From the NCBI RefSeq assembly GCF_037975245.1, contig NC_092563.1:11375001-11439000 (forward strand): a stretch of DNA of 64,000 bases. Direction: 5' to 3'. This stretch comes from Apostichopus japonicus (taxonomy: Eukaryota > Echinodermata > Holothuroidea > Aspidochirotida > Stichopodidae). Within the stretch, counting starts at the first letter, position 1, and every line of letters starts with the position of its first letter. The notes beneath the pieces are model-generated. The model worked only from the letters and a program-made list of their open reading frames with translations. It did no database searches and had not been told where the DNA came from. Below, in pieces: positions 49,101 through 58,976 of the stretch. A program made the translations under genes and the position numbers.

Positions 49101-50858
49101 TGGCAACTGTTGAATATATTCCAATGGTTTGATCAGGATTGTTCGATCTTCTAATGGTGAGGTATTTATAAACACAAACTGCCTGGAGGCTTTTCTGAGT
49201 GACATTTGTAATACCAAATACACTGCTTCTTGAGCACTCATTTCAACATGATTAAGGAATTTGTTTCCAATGTGTCGTACTTGCTGTTTGATGTCCATGT
49301 TCCCTTCTCTTGCTTCTGATGTTGCACGTTGCATAAGGTTACTCATACCTCTTTGTCCTTTGCTAATGTAAGATACAATGTACATGGCACATGCATATGG
49401 GTCCAGCACATATTGAATATCCATATTAGCTCTCCAAGTTTCTAGCAAGACTTTATTGTAACCATTAATCCTGACTTCAGATGGTGATCTTTTGAGAAAG
49501 ATTTTGTCTGATGTTATTGATGAACGTATAGCAAGAATGTAATCTCTTTCTGTGCTTCCCAACTTTGTCAACATATCTTCAAATGTGTCAGTAATGTCTT
49601 CAGCAAGTTTCAAATCATCCAAGTAAGCCTTTATGCACTTGTACAGTTCTGTAGTTTTGTCATTGCCTTTAACTTCTAACGGTGTTAAAATCATGGTTCT
49701 AGGCATTGGTGGGATAGGAAACCCAAAGCGGCAAACACCTTGTCTCTTTTTCCTGCATGTCTTTGCATGGCTGTGAGATTGCAAGTTAACAGTTTGGTTG
49801 ACTGTGTCAGGTATGTTACATGTGACATATTGATCAACAAATGATGCTACTTCTGTAGGAGCTGCATTTCCATATAAAGGTGCATCTTTGACCCAAACTA
49901 GCATGTGAATGTGTGGGGAACCTCTCTGTTGGAACTCAACTCTGTAGAAATGATCAATGATCTCACCAATTGGATGATATGAACTATACAGGAAATTATT
50001 CAAGAACCTACGAAACATGTAATCAAAGTGACGTGCACATGTGACAGGGTCACTCTGGATAAGGTCAGATTTCTCATTCCAATTCATGTTTAAAAGTTCT
50101 TCATCTGTGAAATGTTTGTTTTTGATTGTTCTTCCAAGGATTTTGAGTAGGTGAAGCCACCTTGTTTCAGCAGCAGAGAATGACAGAAACCATGTTGGGA
50201 TTCCAAGTTGTCGAATCATTGCAAACAGTTCTTTCTTGGACCTTTCCCAATAGGGAGGGGATCCTCGTAATGTTCGGAATACTCTAAATCCTTCATCTAG
50301 GGTCAAGATTTGCTTGATACTTTCATTTGTTTTGAAATGTTGAGCAGTTAATTTCTTCCCTTGTGTATTTTTCTTTCTCATACTAAGTGTTACTTTCTGC
50401 TGTATTTGGTTTATTTGTAGCTTCTTGGTTTTGTAGAATATGTTTTGGACAGATTTGGCAAATCTTCTATCTTTGTTGCGCAGTTCCCACTTACAAATTG
50501 TGCTGTAGTGTACCTTAACTTTGTTGTCACTTCTTGGCTGTCCACCAAATAATGTTGGAAATGCAAGTATTTCAGAAAGACTGTCTTGAAATAAGCCCAT
50601 AGGTCTATTTCCTTCACCTGGTGCTACGCAATAAGCAAGTTGGCTTTGTTCCTGAAATTCTGGTGTTAGCATAGTATCTAATGTACCTGTAAGTTGCATG
50701 TCATCATTTTGAGCTTCTGTCCAATCATCATCTGAATCTGGATTGTCTTCATTGTTGTTTTGAATTGAAGGAGTTGCACCTACTGGTAAGTCAGCATTTT
50801 CATTTTTGTCAGATTGTTTTTCAGGAGGTTCTATGAATTCGTGCCAATCATCATCCAT
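46200..50858 (-). CDS. Helentron Rep-helicase-endonuclease (downstream part of a split polyprotein)
   Basis: 1,552 codons from the first ATG; the frame is open 45 codons further, to the TAG at 50994. Domains in order: Helitron Rep, with HUH motif GSPHIHMLVW (His316, His318) and the two-tyrosine motif YIVSYISK (Tyr493, Tyr497, Lys500). Then an acidic linker (about 630-800). Then a Pif1-type 5'-3' helicase: Walker A GGAGVGKS near 869, FIDEIS near 957, AVGDLFQLKPV near 993, VHRCQGDT near 1249, YVALSRV near 1275. Last an endonuclease/exonuclease/phosphatase domain: IIHQNVRSL near 1331, FTECH near 1360, GDFNVD near 1470, SDHNATW near 1534. Rep nicks and joins DNA and the helicase unwinds it during rolling-circle transposition. 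A C-terminal endonuclease defines the Helentron (Helitron2) branch. All catalytic motifs look intact. The ATG at 50858 is probably not the true start: the peptide encoded by 50859-50993 continues the DUF6570-like region. Confidence 0.95.
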   Translation of the reverse strand: MDDDWHEFIEPPEKQSDKNENADLPVGATPSIQNNNEDNPDSDDDWTEAQNDDMQLTGTLDTMLTPEFQEQSQLAYCVAPGEGNRPMGLFQDSLSEILAFPTLFGGQPRSDNKVKVHYSTICKWELRNKDRRFAKSVQNIFYKTKKLQINQIQQKVTLSMRKKNTQGKKLTAQHFKTNESIKQILTLDEGFRVFRTLRGSPPYWERSKKELFAMIRQLGIPTWFLSFSAAETRWLHLLKILGRTIKNKHFTDEELLNMNWNEKSDLIQSDPVTCARHFDYMFRRFLNNFLYSSYHPIGEIIDHFYRVEFQQRGSPHIHMLVWVKDAPLYGNAAPTEVASFVDQYVTCNIPDTVNQTVNLQSHSHAKTCRKKRQGVCRFGFPIPPMPRTMILTPLEVKGNDKTTELYKCIKAYLDDLKLAEDITDTFEDMLTKLGSTERDYILAIRSSITSDKIFLKRSPSEVRINGYNKVLLETWRANMDIQYVLDPYACAMYIVSYISKGQRGMSNLMQRATSEAREGNMDIKQQVRHIGNKFLNHVEMSAQEAVYLVLQMSLRKASRQFVFINTSPLEDRTILIKPLEYIQQLPDYSTDIECMGLIRKYAARPKALQHYCLADFAAWFDITSDNKSNESTNNDYELDENDDDPSIKLNKDSIAQDYESHDNADGHDMQDTGEVKCYTVGALNFRKRNKAKIIRYVRFNKENDAEKYYREQLMLFFPWRSENNIIESCDTYQERYLQVESEIKDKEAEYNHSGDIIDQAIDDIENEDPEMYDEIAPNTEHMEKAHRDEKDKQQVKIPSNESPELYDIGQDIGIAVNSANIEELQKPRLPDSEYRTLVRSLNKKQKDFFYYVLHWCKTKQEPLYTFLTGGAGVGKSQVLKALYNALLKYYSSQPGSDPDDTHILLMAPTGKAAYGIEGSTIHSALLIPASQGFHYKALTSDKLNSLRVKFRNLKIIFIDEISMVGNGMFTYIDKRLQQIMGSKKIFGGVSIIAVGDLFQLKPVFDGWIFNNLTHDYGPLASNLWRDHFMAFELTEIMRQKDDQSFAQLLNRLRENRQTDDDLKLLNTRQFTVDNVPSNVTHVYQTNLRVNAHNDEVFSKLDTLKLTIRSQDIVVGDVPNTVKQKILTCIPNNPQKTMGLFTELSLGIDQRVDLCLNVSVEDGMINGATGIIKYIENVHDQNIHTIWVQFDDITVGKACRHSKRELYHSKLASTWTPISRSSRQFRIGRNKNAEVMRKQFPLRPATAKTVHRCQGDTMKEIVVDMSGARSQCHIHYVALSRVTSINGLYILELNPEKINVDRNVVKEVENLRSIRSLKICSHAFESTDSTTIIHQNVRSLKRHISDIIHDSTITSADILLFTECHISEAIPNDELFIEGFTLFKNIPSHAPVSNSPYGTVIYTKNNITTLTEHTLNTNNIEISLTTKDTCAGTVQIALIYRSNKVPMQQFHDELSNFLSHIDHTQQTLIIGDFNVDVLQNTPEKKSLLSLFTRTFKYQQIILTPTTDYNSCLDHIYTNIPTSKTIGSGVLESYYSDHNATWISLQNCHENTTS

Positions 50859-50993
50859 CTGCTGTATCGTTTCATTCCAATTCTGATCAATTGAGACTCT
50901 TTCATCTTTGTATAATTGACTGTTTGCAACTAGCCATTTTGCAGCATCAATTACTTTATTGGGCCTGACATTTTCACTTTGAACTGAGTGCTT

Positions 50994-53123
50994 CTAAGAA
51001 AGTTTTCTCTTAAACTTGACAGGAATAGTCATGCTTTCATTTAGCCTGCGTGGTAATAGTCTACATGTACTTGACACATCAGCTGCAACATTTACCACAT
51101 TTCCTTTCAGATTCAATTGTCGCCCTCTAGGAAGTTCTCGAATTTGCATAAATGGTATACGAAGAGCTACTAATTTCTCTTCAAGAGAATGCAATTGTAA
51201 TTCTTTTGGAATTGTCACAAACTTCATGTTATTGTTAAGGCTTAATGGTGGTATCTTATCAGAATTAATATATTCCTTGCAGGTACTACAAATCCACAAT
51301 TTGTTGTTGATAGAAGGATTGTGTAAAGCAATGCTGAAAGTAGATTTTGCTGTTTTCTGTACAAAGCTAGTGACACTTTCTTTATACCATAACTGTTCAC
51401 AACAACAGCACACATATTCTGGACCTACTGAAATAGAGTTGAAAAAGCTTTCTTGCAATTGTTGAATTGATGAAGTGTTACAGCTGGTTCTCTTGTTGTA
51501 TTTGGATTTGATTTCATTAGCTGCAAACTGTGGATCTGTTCTAGCTTGTGCCATACGTTCTTGATTCTTTTGTTTTTCTGGGACAGAGTAGGTGTCATTT
51601 TTGCGAATAGTGTTCATTCGTTTGATGTTTTGTATCTGTTCAATTTGAGAATATTCCAGTTTTTGTCTTTTGTCTTTCACTCTTTTGATGTTTTTTTTCC
51701 TCTCATTTTGAGAGTACTCCTCATTTTGTCTTTTGTCTTTCACTCTTTTGATGTTTTTTTTCCTCTCATTTTGAGAGTACTCCTCATTTTGTCTTTTGTC
51801 TTTCACTCTTTTGATGTTTTTTTTCCTCTCATTTTGAGAGTACTCCTCATTTTGTCTTGTGTCTTTCATCCGTTTGATGTTTTGTTTCTTTTCCTTTTGA
51901 GAGTACTCCTCATTTTGTCTTGTGTCTTTCATTCGTTTCCTGTTCTGTACTTTTTCATTTTGAGAGTAGTCCGGTTGTTGTCTGATATCTTTCATTCGCT
52001 TGGTATTTCTTGTTCTTTCATTTTGAGTGTTCACACAATCTGTCCTCTTGGCTTTCATTCTTTTTACATTCTTCTGAATTTGTTCTTGACAGTACATCTT
52101 GTTTTGTCTTCTAGTTCTTTGGTAAGTAATGTCTTTTTTCCTTTCTTGTTCTCTGTATGCACTGTTAGTTGCTCTAAGTTTTTGCATACGTTTAGTACTG
52201 TTGGAACAGCTACTACTGGGAGGTAATTTAGTGATGTTCACTTTCTGTTTCTGTTCATCTTTATTTTGTTGCCACAAGTTTTGTCTGTTCAGTTCTTCTT
52301 GCACACGATCTCTTGTTGTTTTTGGTTGTGCAGATTCAAGGTTCTGTGCTACAAGACAGAGATCAGTATTATTAAGTCCATACACAACATCAAAGTGACT
52401 TCTATTTGTGTTTTGTATGTAAATTGCACGTTTATTTGTATCTATTCTTTCTGAGAGACTACCACATGCTGGAAATCGTAGCCATTTCCATTCACTACCA
52501 GATACAGCATATGTATAAATGTCAGTTTGTAAAACTTTTGCAGCAGTCATTATTTCCACTTCAGTAGCCCACACTGAATCATCTGACATATGAGATGTTT
52601 GCATATAATCCTGAACAGATTTACTAGTAGATGGTAGGTCACATTCCTGAAGAGATTGCACTATCAAGCGTCTTAGGATATGATGATTATTTTCAGACTT
52701 TGTTATTATAAATGACAAAGATCTAAAGAAACAATTCCCATCACCTACTATTCTCCAAATATTACATGGTCTTGCAGTATTAGTATACAATATTGGACTG
52801 CAAATATCTGGGAAATTTGGATAAGAACTGGTATGAATTTGTTCGTTTTTGTCTGTTATTAACTGCTTTAATATAGCAATCTTTCCATCACGCCATAAGT
52901 CATCTGGAGGGAAGAAAGTAAACGTGTCATAAGTGTGTATACTTTGCAAGTTAATATCAGTAATGTTCGATTGACCAACTGAATGTTGCTCTATTGCTTT
53001 TTCAGAGAGAGTTTTATTAGCATATTGTTGTGACTGGCAAGTTTGGTTTGATGTTATATTTTGCTTTGATTCTCTTCTTGTCTTGTTTCGCTGTCTGTAA
53101 CTCAATTTTTTTGTTCGTGGCAT
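50994..53123 (-). CDS. Helentron OTU protease / DUF6570-like N-terminal part
   Basis: 709 codons, ATG at 53123. The first 60 residues are Lys/Arg/Gln rich. An OTU-type cysteine protease follows at about 122-250: GDGNCFFRSLS (Asp128, Cys131) and HFDVVY (His243) supply the likely catalytic residues. OTU domains remove ubiquitin and occur in many animal Helitrons. At about 351-540 there are roughly nine repeats of 21 residues on the pattern NIKRxKDxRQNEEYSQNER, highly charged and probably helical; the DNA period is 63 bp. A Cys-rich part follows at about 571-618 (CCCCEQLWYKE and WICSTCKEY, likely zinc-binding), then a DUF6570-like end (PFMQIRELPRGRQ, LKGNVVNV). The frame stops at TAG and resumes in the same frame, so this is the N-terminal portion of the transposase polyprotein. 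Confidence 0.92.
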   Translation of the reverse strand: MPRTKKLSYRQRNKTRRESKQNITSNQTCQSQQYANKTLSEKAIEQHSVGQSNITDINLQSIHTYDTFTFFPPDDLWRDGKIAILKQLITDKNEQIHTSSYPNFPDICSPILYTNTARPCNIWRIVGDGNCFFRSLSFIITKSENNHHILRRLIVQSLQECDLPSTSKSVQDYMQTSHMSDDSVWATEVEIMTAAKVLQTDIYTYAVSGSEWKWLRFPACGSLSERIDTNKRAIYIQNTNRSHFDVVYGLNNTDLCLVAQNLESAQPKTTRDRVQEELNRQNLWQQNKDEQKQKVNITKLPPSSSCSNSTKRMQKLRATNSAYREQERKKDITYQRTRRQNKMYCQEQIQKNVKRMKAKRTDCVNTQNERTRNTKRMKDIRQQPDYSQNEKVQNRKRMKDTRQNEEYSQKEKKQNIKRMKDTRQNEEYSQNERKKNIKRVKDKRQNEEYSQNERKKNIKRVKDKRQNEEYSQNERKKNIKRVKDKRQKLEYSQIEQIQNIKRMNTIRKNDTYSVPEKQKNQERMAQARTDPQFAANEIKSKYNKRTSCNTSSIQQLQESFFNSISVGPEYVCCCCEQLWYKESVTSFVQKTAKSTFSIALHNPSINNKLWICSTCKEYINSDKIPPLSLNNNMKFVTIPKELQLHSLEEKLVALRIPFMQIRELPRGRQLNLKGNVVNVAADVSSTCRLLPRRLNESMTIPVKFKRKLS

Positions 53124-53800
53124 GACAGAATATTGTGGACAATCTCCTTTCCGACAACAGTTTCTGTGGGATAGTAGTGTGTATATAGAGAGTGATTGAC
53201 TGTAAATGCTGTTGTGGATTTTGGATATCTATCACAAGCATTTGATCAAAATGTGTGTTATTTTTTCTGGAATGGTTTTCTTTGCAATGTTGGAATTGAA
53301 GTACTTTTTGTATCTCTGTGAAGTTCTTGTTAATATTGTTTAGTTCTTTTTGTGTGCTTAAAATTGATTTATGTCAAAGTATTTGTTGAGTCGCCTAGAA
53401 ATGATTTCAAGAAGTGATAAGGATTTCTTAAAGTGGGTTTTAATTACTGTCAAGTAGTATGTGGTTTTCTATCAGAACTGTTTAAGAATACCTTTGATAT
53501 ATATGTTTCAAATTTTCCTTTTATTTTTATGATTATTTGCACTATACTTTGTTCTGATTGTCAGTAATTTTGAGCAGTTTTCCGGGTTTTTATTTGAAGT
53601 ATTTTCAGTGCTTTACATATGCTTTGTTAGTAATTTGTAGCAGTTCTTTTGCTTTATTAGTACTTTTGATATTTTTAGCTTTTTTCAGTACTTGTCAGCA
53701 ATTTTTAGACATCAAGTTTGGATAATATTTGGCCTGATAAACTGCTGGTTTGATTGACCAAGTAAACTGTATAGTTATCTTAACATAAAGTGATAGCTAA
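53124..53800. other. AT-rich region upstream of the Helentron frame
   Basis: T-rich on the plus strand with no gene recognised. It probably holds the 5' non-coding part of the Helentron. No clear terminus could be placed. Confidence 0.4.
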
Positions 53801-53802
53801 TA

Positions 53803-54125
53803 ATTATCAACTTTAAACCAGTACTGTAAGCCCTGGGATGGCTTTATAGTTATCAACTTTAAACCAGTACTGTAAGCCCTGGGATGGCTTTATAGTTATC
53901 AACTTTAAACCAGTACTGTAAGCCCTGGGATGGCTTTATAGTTATCAACTTTAAACCAGTACTGTAAGCCCTGGGATGGCTTTATAGTTATCAACTTTGA
54001 ACCAGTATTGTAAGCCCTGGGATGGCTTAATAAATATCAAGTTTGAACCAGTATTGTAAGCCCTGGGATGACTTAATGAAAATCAAGTTTGAACCAGTAT
54101 TGTAAGCCCTGGGATGGCTTTTAAT
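53803..54125. repeat. 46-bp tandem repeat, about seven copies
   Basis: Period 46 bp (TATCAAC landmarks at 53805, 53851, 53897 and on). The unit includes TATCAACTTTAAACCAG, TACTGTAAGCCCTGGGATGG and CTTTATAGT. The first four copies are almost identical; later ones diverge (GTTTGAACCAGTATTG). It contains AGCC...GGCT inverted arms. It lies about 0.7 kb from the Helentron start codon. Helentrons often carry minisatellites near their ends, so it may belong to the element. Confidence 0.95.
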
Positions 54126-54144
54126 AAGATGGAACTTACACAGA

Positions 54145-54360
54145 ACTTCAAGCCCTTGGGTGTTGAACTGGTATAGCTCACCTGCAAAATAAAAATACAG
54201 AAAAACAAACATGTTCTCAAGAAAAAATGACTGTGTCTAGCTTTAAGATCAGCCTACATGGGGTAGCTTACACTTATTGTCGCTCACCCCTACTTTTTCG
54301 CACAGCATAGAAAGTGGTGCCTTCTGCCTTTCAAACATGTAAACAGAAAACACTGAGAAA
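54145..54360. repeat. dispersed repeat, copy 1
   Basis: Shares AGCTCACCTGCAAAATA, ATGACTG/TGGCTGAGTCT-like, CATGGGGTAGCTTACACTTA and AACATGTAAACA in order with 54745-54975, offset about 603 bp. Confidence 0.8.
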
Positions 54361-54599
54361 AATTAGGCCTAATATTAATGTAATGTATTTCTCCATATCT
54401 CATTAACAGACTTCAGCATACTACTGTTGGTATAAGTTACGCCTATTCCAGCCTGATTAATGTGTGGGTTATCTAACTTTAAAGTTAAGCCTATCCTAGA
54501 CTACATAAATTACCCATGGGCCTAGCCAATTCTGTTCGAGTTAAGAGTGGTCTTGATAAAAATCTAACTAGGTGACAGTTATTTTCGTAAACCACGCCT

Positions 54600-54975
54600 G
54601 GTAATTTCTCTTACATACCATCCAACCTGAAGATTTTATTTGGCACTGAATCTCGACAATTGCAAAATACCAAGGAAACCTTAAACAACAGAAGGAAAGA
54701 TATGTATACCTTGATTTGGAACAATATCGTTGACTCTGAAACTAGAACTTGAAGCTCTTGGGTGACTACTGTAATATAGCTCACCTGCAAAATACAAATA
54801 AAGGAAAATAAACATTATCTCAGAAAAAAATGGCTGAGTCTGGCTTTGGGGCCAGCCAACATGGGGTAGCTTACACTTATTTTTCTGATTTTCTCCCACC
54901 TTTACTTTCCGCATACTGCTTAGATAATGGTGACTTTCTGGCTTCAAAACATGTAAACAAACAACACTATTCTTG
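54600..54975. repeat. dispersed repeat, copy 2, with TTTGGCACTGAA fragment
   Basis: 54745-54975 matches 54145-54360. The preceding part, 54638-54710, matches 39703-39775. So the repeat is at least about 340 bp long and copy 1 lacks the left part, which is replaced by the 46-bp tandem array. Confidence 0.75.
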
Positions 54976-56170
54976 GACCGTTTCCATATTATTTTCATTA
55001 ATGTAAATGACTGTACGTGCGGAAATTGATGAGAGGAAAGTACCAGGGGCGGAGCACAACTAAAACCTTCTTAAGACTAACAAGAGTAAGACATAGGCTA
55101 AGCCTAGATTCAATGAAGTGAACTTGAATTTTACAAACCTAGTAAAGTACTATGGCTTTTCCAAGGTCATTTGATTTCTCATCCACCTGGCTGCTAACAT
55201 TAGTCAAATAACAAAATAAAAGGCCAAGGCTATTAATACATACATTTCCTTCAATACTCCTAGTTCTAGGCCTAATCCTGAAAACGTATTCAATATGTTT
55301 CTATACCCAACATTGCTGGTTGTTTACCCCAAAATTAACATTTCTATTACTATTTTTTTACTATGGTTGGATTCCCCATTAAATTTTGGTCCTCAATCAA
55401 TTACAACAAAATTTGTAAAGGACTTTTCTGAAATGTTTGGCTGAACTGAAAGTCTGACAGTGGTACTGATCAAGTATAATTATATAGATTTACATGTTTT
55501 CAAAAATTGAAGTAAAGCAATGATCAAATGTGAAAGTAACATATTAGGTGGGATATACAGTACCTTACAAATTTAAGATACAACAAAGGCCAGGTGTAGG
55601 TTGTTAATACTACTTTGAATCGATATAAAGAGGCTACAACAACTTGAACAAGTACAACTAGCCTAGCAATACTAATAAATTTGTAATAAATTGAAGAAAG
55701 TATATCACCTTTTTCTTTGGTGAGATGGGGGTTAGATTGAGGGGTCAAGGTGTACATGCATACGTAAACTGATCATACTCGTTACTACATAAGTATATTT
55801 AACCAATAGATGTTTTTTTAAAGTAACATAGAGCCAGTTTTTTAAAGTTTCATAGGCTTCATATATGTAGACCGCAGAGTGACTGTGGAGACAGTAATAA
55901 TAGTACAGTAGCCTATACAGTACTCAGTACTACTAGCCATTACTTTTAAATGAATAGTAGTGCTACTATAGTCTATACCTATGGTAACCTAGCAAACTGC
56001 TCATTGTTTAAATTATAAACAGTAAAATCTTACAAAATGTTACACAATGTGACATGCTATACTAGTACTAGCCTATACATACTTGTATTTATTTTTGGTG
56101 GGAATGGTGAGAGTCTGCAAGCAAGAAACTGATCCTAGTGTAACCCTCTTTTGCTGTCATTAGCTATAAA
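54976..56170. other. non-coding AT-rich stretch
   Basis: No gene or repeat recognised. Short minus-strand frames (for example 55524-55757) show no known motif. Confidence 0.4.
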
Positions 56171-57137
56171 CTATAAAGTAAAAGAGGAAGAAAGAATCCT
56201 TGATTAAGAAATCAGTCCAACATGTGTTTTAGCAAGTCACAAGTGTTTATTACTCATATCATCTTCAATGATACATCTTTACAATCCTATCTCATTCGAT
56301 CTCTGATAATAATCATCTTTACTACTTTCCCATTAACAGATCTTTCAGCAAACTCTTTACACTTTCTATCATAACCCTCATTCCCTCTAACTATGCTTCC
56401 TCATCTTTACCATCATCTCATTGTCACAATAACAAATACTATTTCAACCCTCACACACACACAAACTCACGCACACACCTACAGATATGCAACTCTGAAT
56501 TAACCTTTACTTCCATCACCTTCCTCCTTTCCATTTCCACTAACCCTCAAATACCTGTTGAGCACACTGTAAACTTAACTAACTTTTATATATACCCAAT
56601 GCATTAAACACATGAATCAGAGACATATTATCCTTTCCCCTGCTTACATGCTCAAAATAGAAATCATGAGTATACCATCATCTCACTTGGTACCATGGAA
56701 ACATGTAAATTACTTTTAAATAACCAATCACATGTGTGAACAGATACATAACCCTTGAATAATGGATCAGTCTAACTTAATGACATATGCCAATGACATG
56801 GAGATACAGACAATACACCTCATATGCTCCCTGTGGTGGACCACAGCTTGCCTCCTGGAGTAGCATATATGTGCTAGCTCTACACTGCCTATATAATAAC
56901 ACTGTACAGGTTTAAGGTCCTTAGGGTATGGCACTAACTAGTCATAGAAATACTGAGATTTCTGGTGAATCTGACCATTTTGATTATACATAAGAATTAC
57001 AATGGTATCTAGGGTATCTTACCTAACTAGTATCATACAAATAATATGCAAACAACTCACCTATTAAGTAAAAGAGGAAGAAAGAATCCTTGATTAAGAA
57101 ATCAGTCCAACATGTGTTATAGCAAGTCACAAGTGTT
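56171..57137. repeat. 77-bp direct repeats bounding a ~890-bp unit
   Basis: 56171-56247 and 57061-57137 are the same 77 bp with two mismatches (TAAAAGAGGAAGAAAGAATC, then AAATCAGTCCAACATGTG, then AGCAAGTCACAAGTGTT). The interior is pyrimidine-rich at 56240-56560 and has TATATAATAAC near 56892. It could be a partial tandem duplication or a small retroelement with terminal direct repeats. No TG...CA ends or target duplication were seen. Confidence 0.7.
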
Positions 57138-57650
57138 GGCCTCCTTCCTGCTGGGTTCTTCCATTTCGGATAGGTAAACAAAATTACATATAACTACAAA
57201 AATTAAATAGAGGGGGGGGGGGGCAGCTTTCCCAAGCTCCACACTAGCAATCACAAAATTAGTCTGTACTTACTATCTATTTACAATGAGTATCCAGTAT
57301 TACATAACCAAAGAAAATAAAGTCCGTACTTATTTGAAAATAATTAAAAGTAACATACCTTTAATACTGTAGCCAAGACTGTCTTCTAGTAATAGTAGTG
57401 TTGCAATACAAATCTTCTTCAAACTATAAAGCAAAGTCGCTGTAAGTCATCAAAGCTGATTGCAATATGTTTCGATCGATCCAGATAGAGTGAAAGAATG
57501 GTTTTGAATGCTGCAGGCCTGAAATGCTGTTAATTATCTGATTCTGAACTCCGTGTCAAGATGGAGAAATATCCTCTGTACCATTACGCTCATGCATGCA
57601 TTCTATCAGTCATCACTGCTGACAATAATCTGAAGTGAAGACTGCTGCTT
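57138..57650. other. non-coding stretch with a G-run
   Basis: No gene recognised. A G homopolymer lies near 57212-57223. Confidence 0.4.
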
Positions 57651-57654
57651 GACC

Positions 57655-57960
57655 TCTCCATGACAAAAGTTAGCAAATTGTGCAAAAGCTAAGTTCAATG
57701 TTTGGATAAAGCATGAAGTATCTCACCAGTGGTGGTATCAGCCTAAGTAAACAGGGAGGGGGAGAGATAACATAGATTATTGGGTGTGTAAATATCTATT
57801 TACCTCACAATGACAAAAGTTGGCAAAATGTCCAAAAGCTGAGGTAAGGTTTGGATAAAGCATGGAGTATCACACCATTGGTGACACCAGACTAAGTAAA
57901 CCGGGATCGGGGAGGGGGGACGGGGGTAACCTGGAGGCAACATAGATTCTTGAGGGTGTC
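57655..57960. repeat. ~150-bp imperfect tandem duplication
   Basis: TGACAAAAGTTAGCAAA (57661) recurs as TGACAAAAGTTGGCAAA (57811), followed in both by CCAAAAGCT or GCAAAAGCT, GTTTGGATAAAGCATG, AGTATC and CTAAGTAAAC. The period is about 150 bp; the second copy gained G-rich insertions. Confidence 0.8.
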
Positions 57961-58735
57961 AAAATGTATCAATTGGACAACTTTTACATATCTAACCTCT
58001 GAAAATATTGCAATTTTAAACCTGATTAGAGAAGTAGGGTCACCCAGATGCGAGTCGACAATTGGATTACATTGAAGCAACTCCCAACTCTAACTGACAA
58101 TTCGTTCTCAAGTTATCCCGAAAATACTTGTTTTTTTTTACATTAATTAAACCTTTGGTGACCTTGGATCACATGAATGTTAAGTTTCAAAATGTTCTCC
58201 TAACCAGTTCACAACTTGTCCCAAAATATCAACCGCTTCACACTTTGGCACTGGAAGTTATTGCATTAAATGTCTAAAAATTAACTTTGACCTAATATAA
58301 CTTCACACACAAAGGTCACCTGGGGTCAACCCATTGACATTTTTGACCGGTCGGACGTGAATATAGCATCAAAACTATAAAAATTCAAACATGTTTTTCT
58401 TTGCCCATTTTCTCCCCCCAAAGTACTAGTTTTTTAACATTAATTGACCTTTGGTGACCTTGGATCACATGACCGTTAAGTTTGAAAATATTCCCCTATA
58501 CCATTTGCAACTTGTCCAAAAATATTGACTGTGTCACACCTTGGCACTGGGGGTTATTGCATTAAATGTCTGAAAATTAACTTTGACCTTGTATAACTTC
58601 ACACACAAAGCTCACAGGGGTGTCAACCCATTGACATATTTGATCGGAAGGTACCTTTGATATCCAAATCTAGCATCAAAACCAAACATTTTCTTTTTCG
58701 CCCGTTTTCTCCCAAAATAAGCACATTTTTTCTAA

Positions 58736-58762
58736 TGTGACCTTTGACCTTTTGACCTTGGT
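58736..58762 (-). promoter_or_regulatory. triple TGACCT direct repeat (DR1 + DR2 spacing)
   Basis: TGACCTTTGACCTT followed by TTGACCTTGG: three half-sites spaced by 1 and 2 bases. The first pair equals the reverse complement of AGGTCAAAGGTCA, the DR1 element bound by HNF4, RXR and PPAR-type receptors in animals. The same arrangement recurs in the other satellite units (about 59694 and 60650). Whether anything binds it is unknown. Confidence 0.5.
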
Positions 58763-58976
58763 TTCAGATGTAGTTTGATCACCTGATTCCAAAAATCGAC
58801 ACGACAAGTCTGTACAGCCCTCCTAACTCCGACCGAAAACTTTGACCCCATTATAAATTCACAGGCAAAGGTCACATGGGGTCAACCTTATGACATTTAT
58901 GATCAGAAGGTACCTTTGACATCTGAAAATAACATCAAAACTGTAAAAATCCCCAAAACACGAAAAAGGTCACCAG

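Larger units (their letters stand above)
46200..53123 (-). mobile_element. Helentron (Helitron2) transposon, coding part
   Basis: One collinear 6,924-bp reading frame on the minus strand, interrupted only by a TAG at 50994-50996. Before that stop the frame would have encoded about 2,306 residues: OTU, repeats, DUF6570-like, Rep, helicase, endonuclease. Exact element ends were not located; Helentrons make no target-site duplication. Candidate flanking parts are the GTTCAA minisatellite (45640-46170) on the 3' side and the 46-bp tandem repeat (53803-54125) on the 5' side. Intactness suggests recent activity. Confidence 0.92.

Noticed and set aside
51546-52226. 226-codon plus-strand hydrophobic frame
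   Set aside because: It is the antisense shadow of the 21-residue repeat region in the Helentron protein.
56171-57137. Complete LTR retrotransposon
   Set aside because: No TG...CA termini, primer-binding site, coding sequence or flanking duplication accompany the direct repeats.
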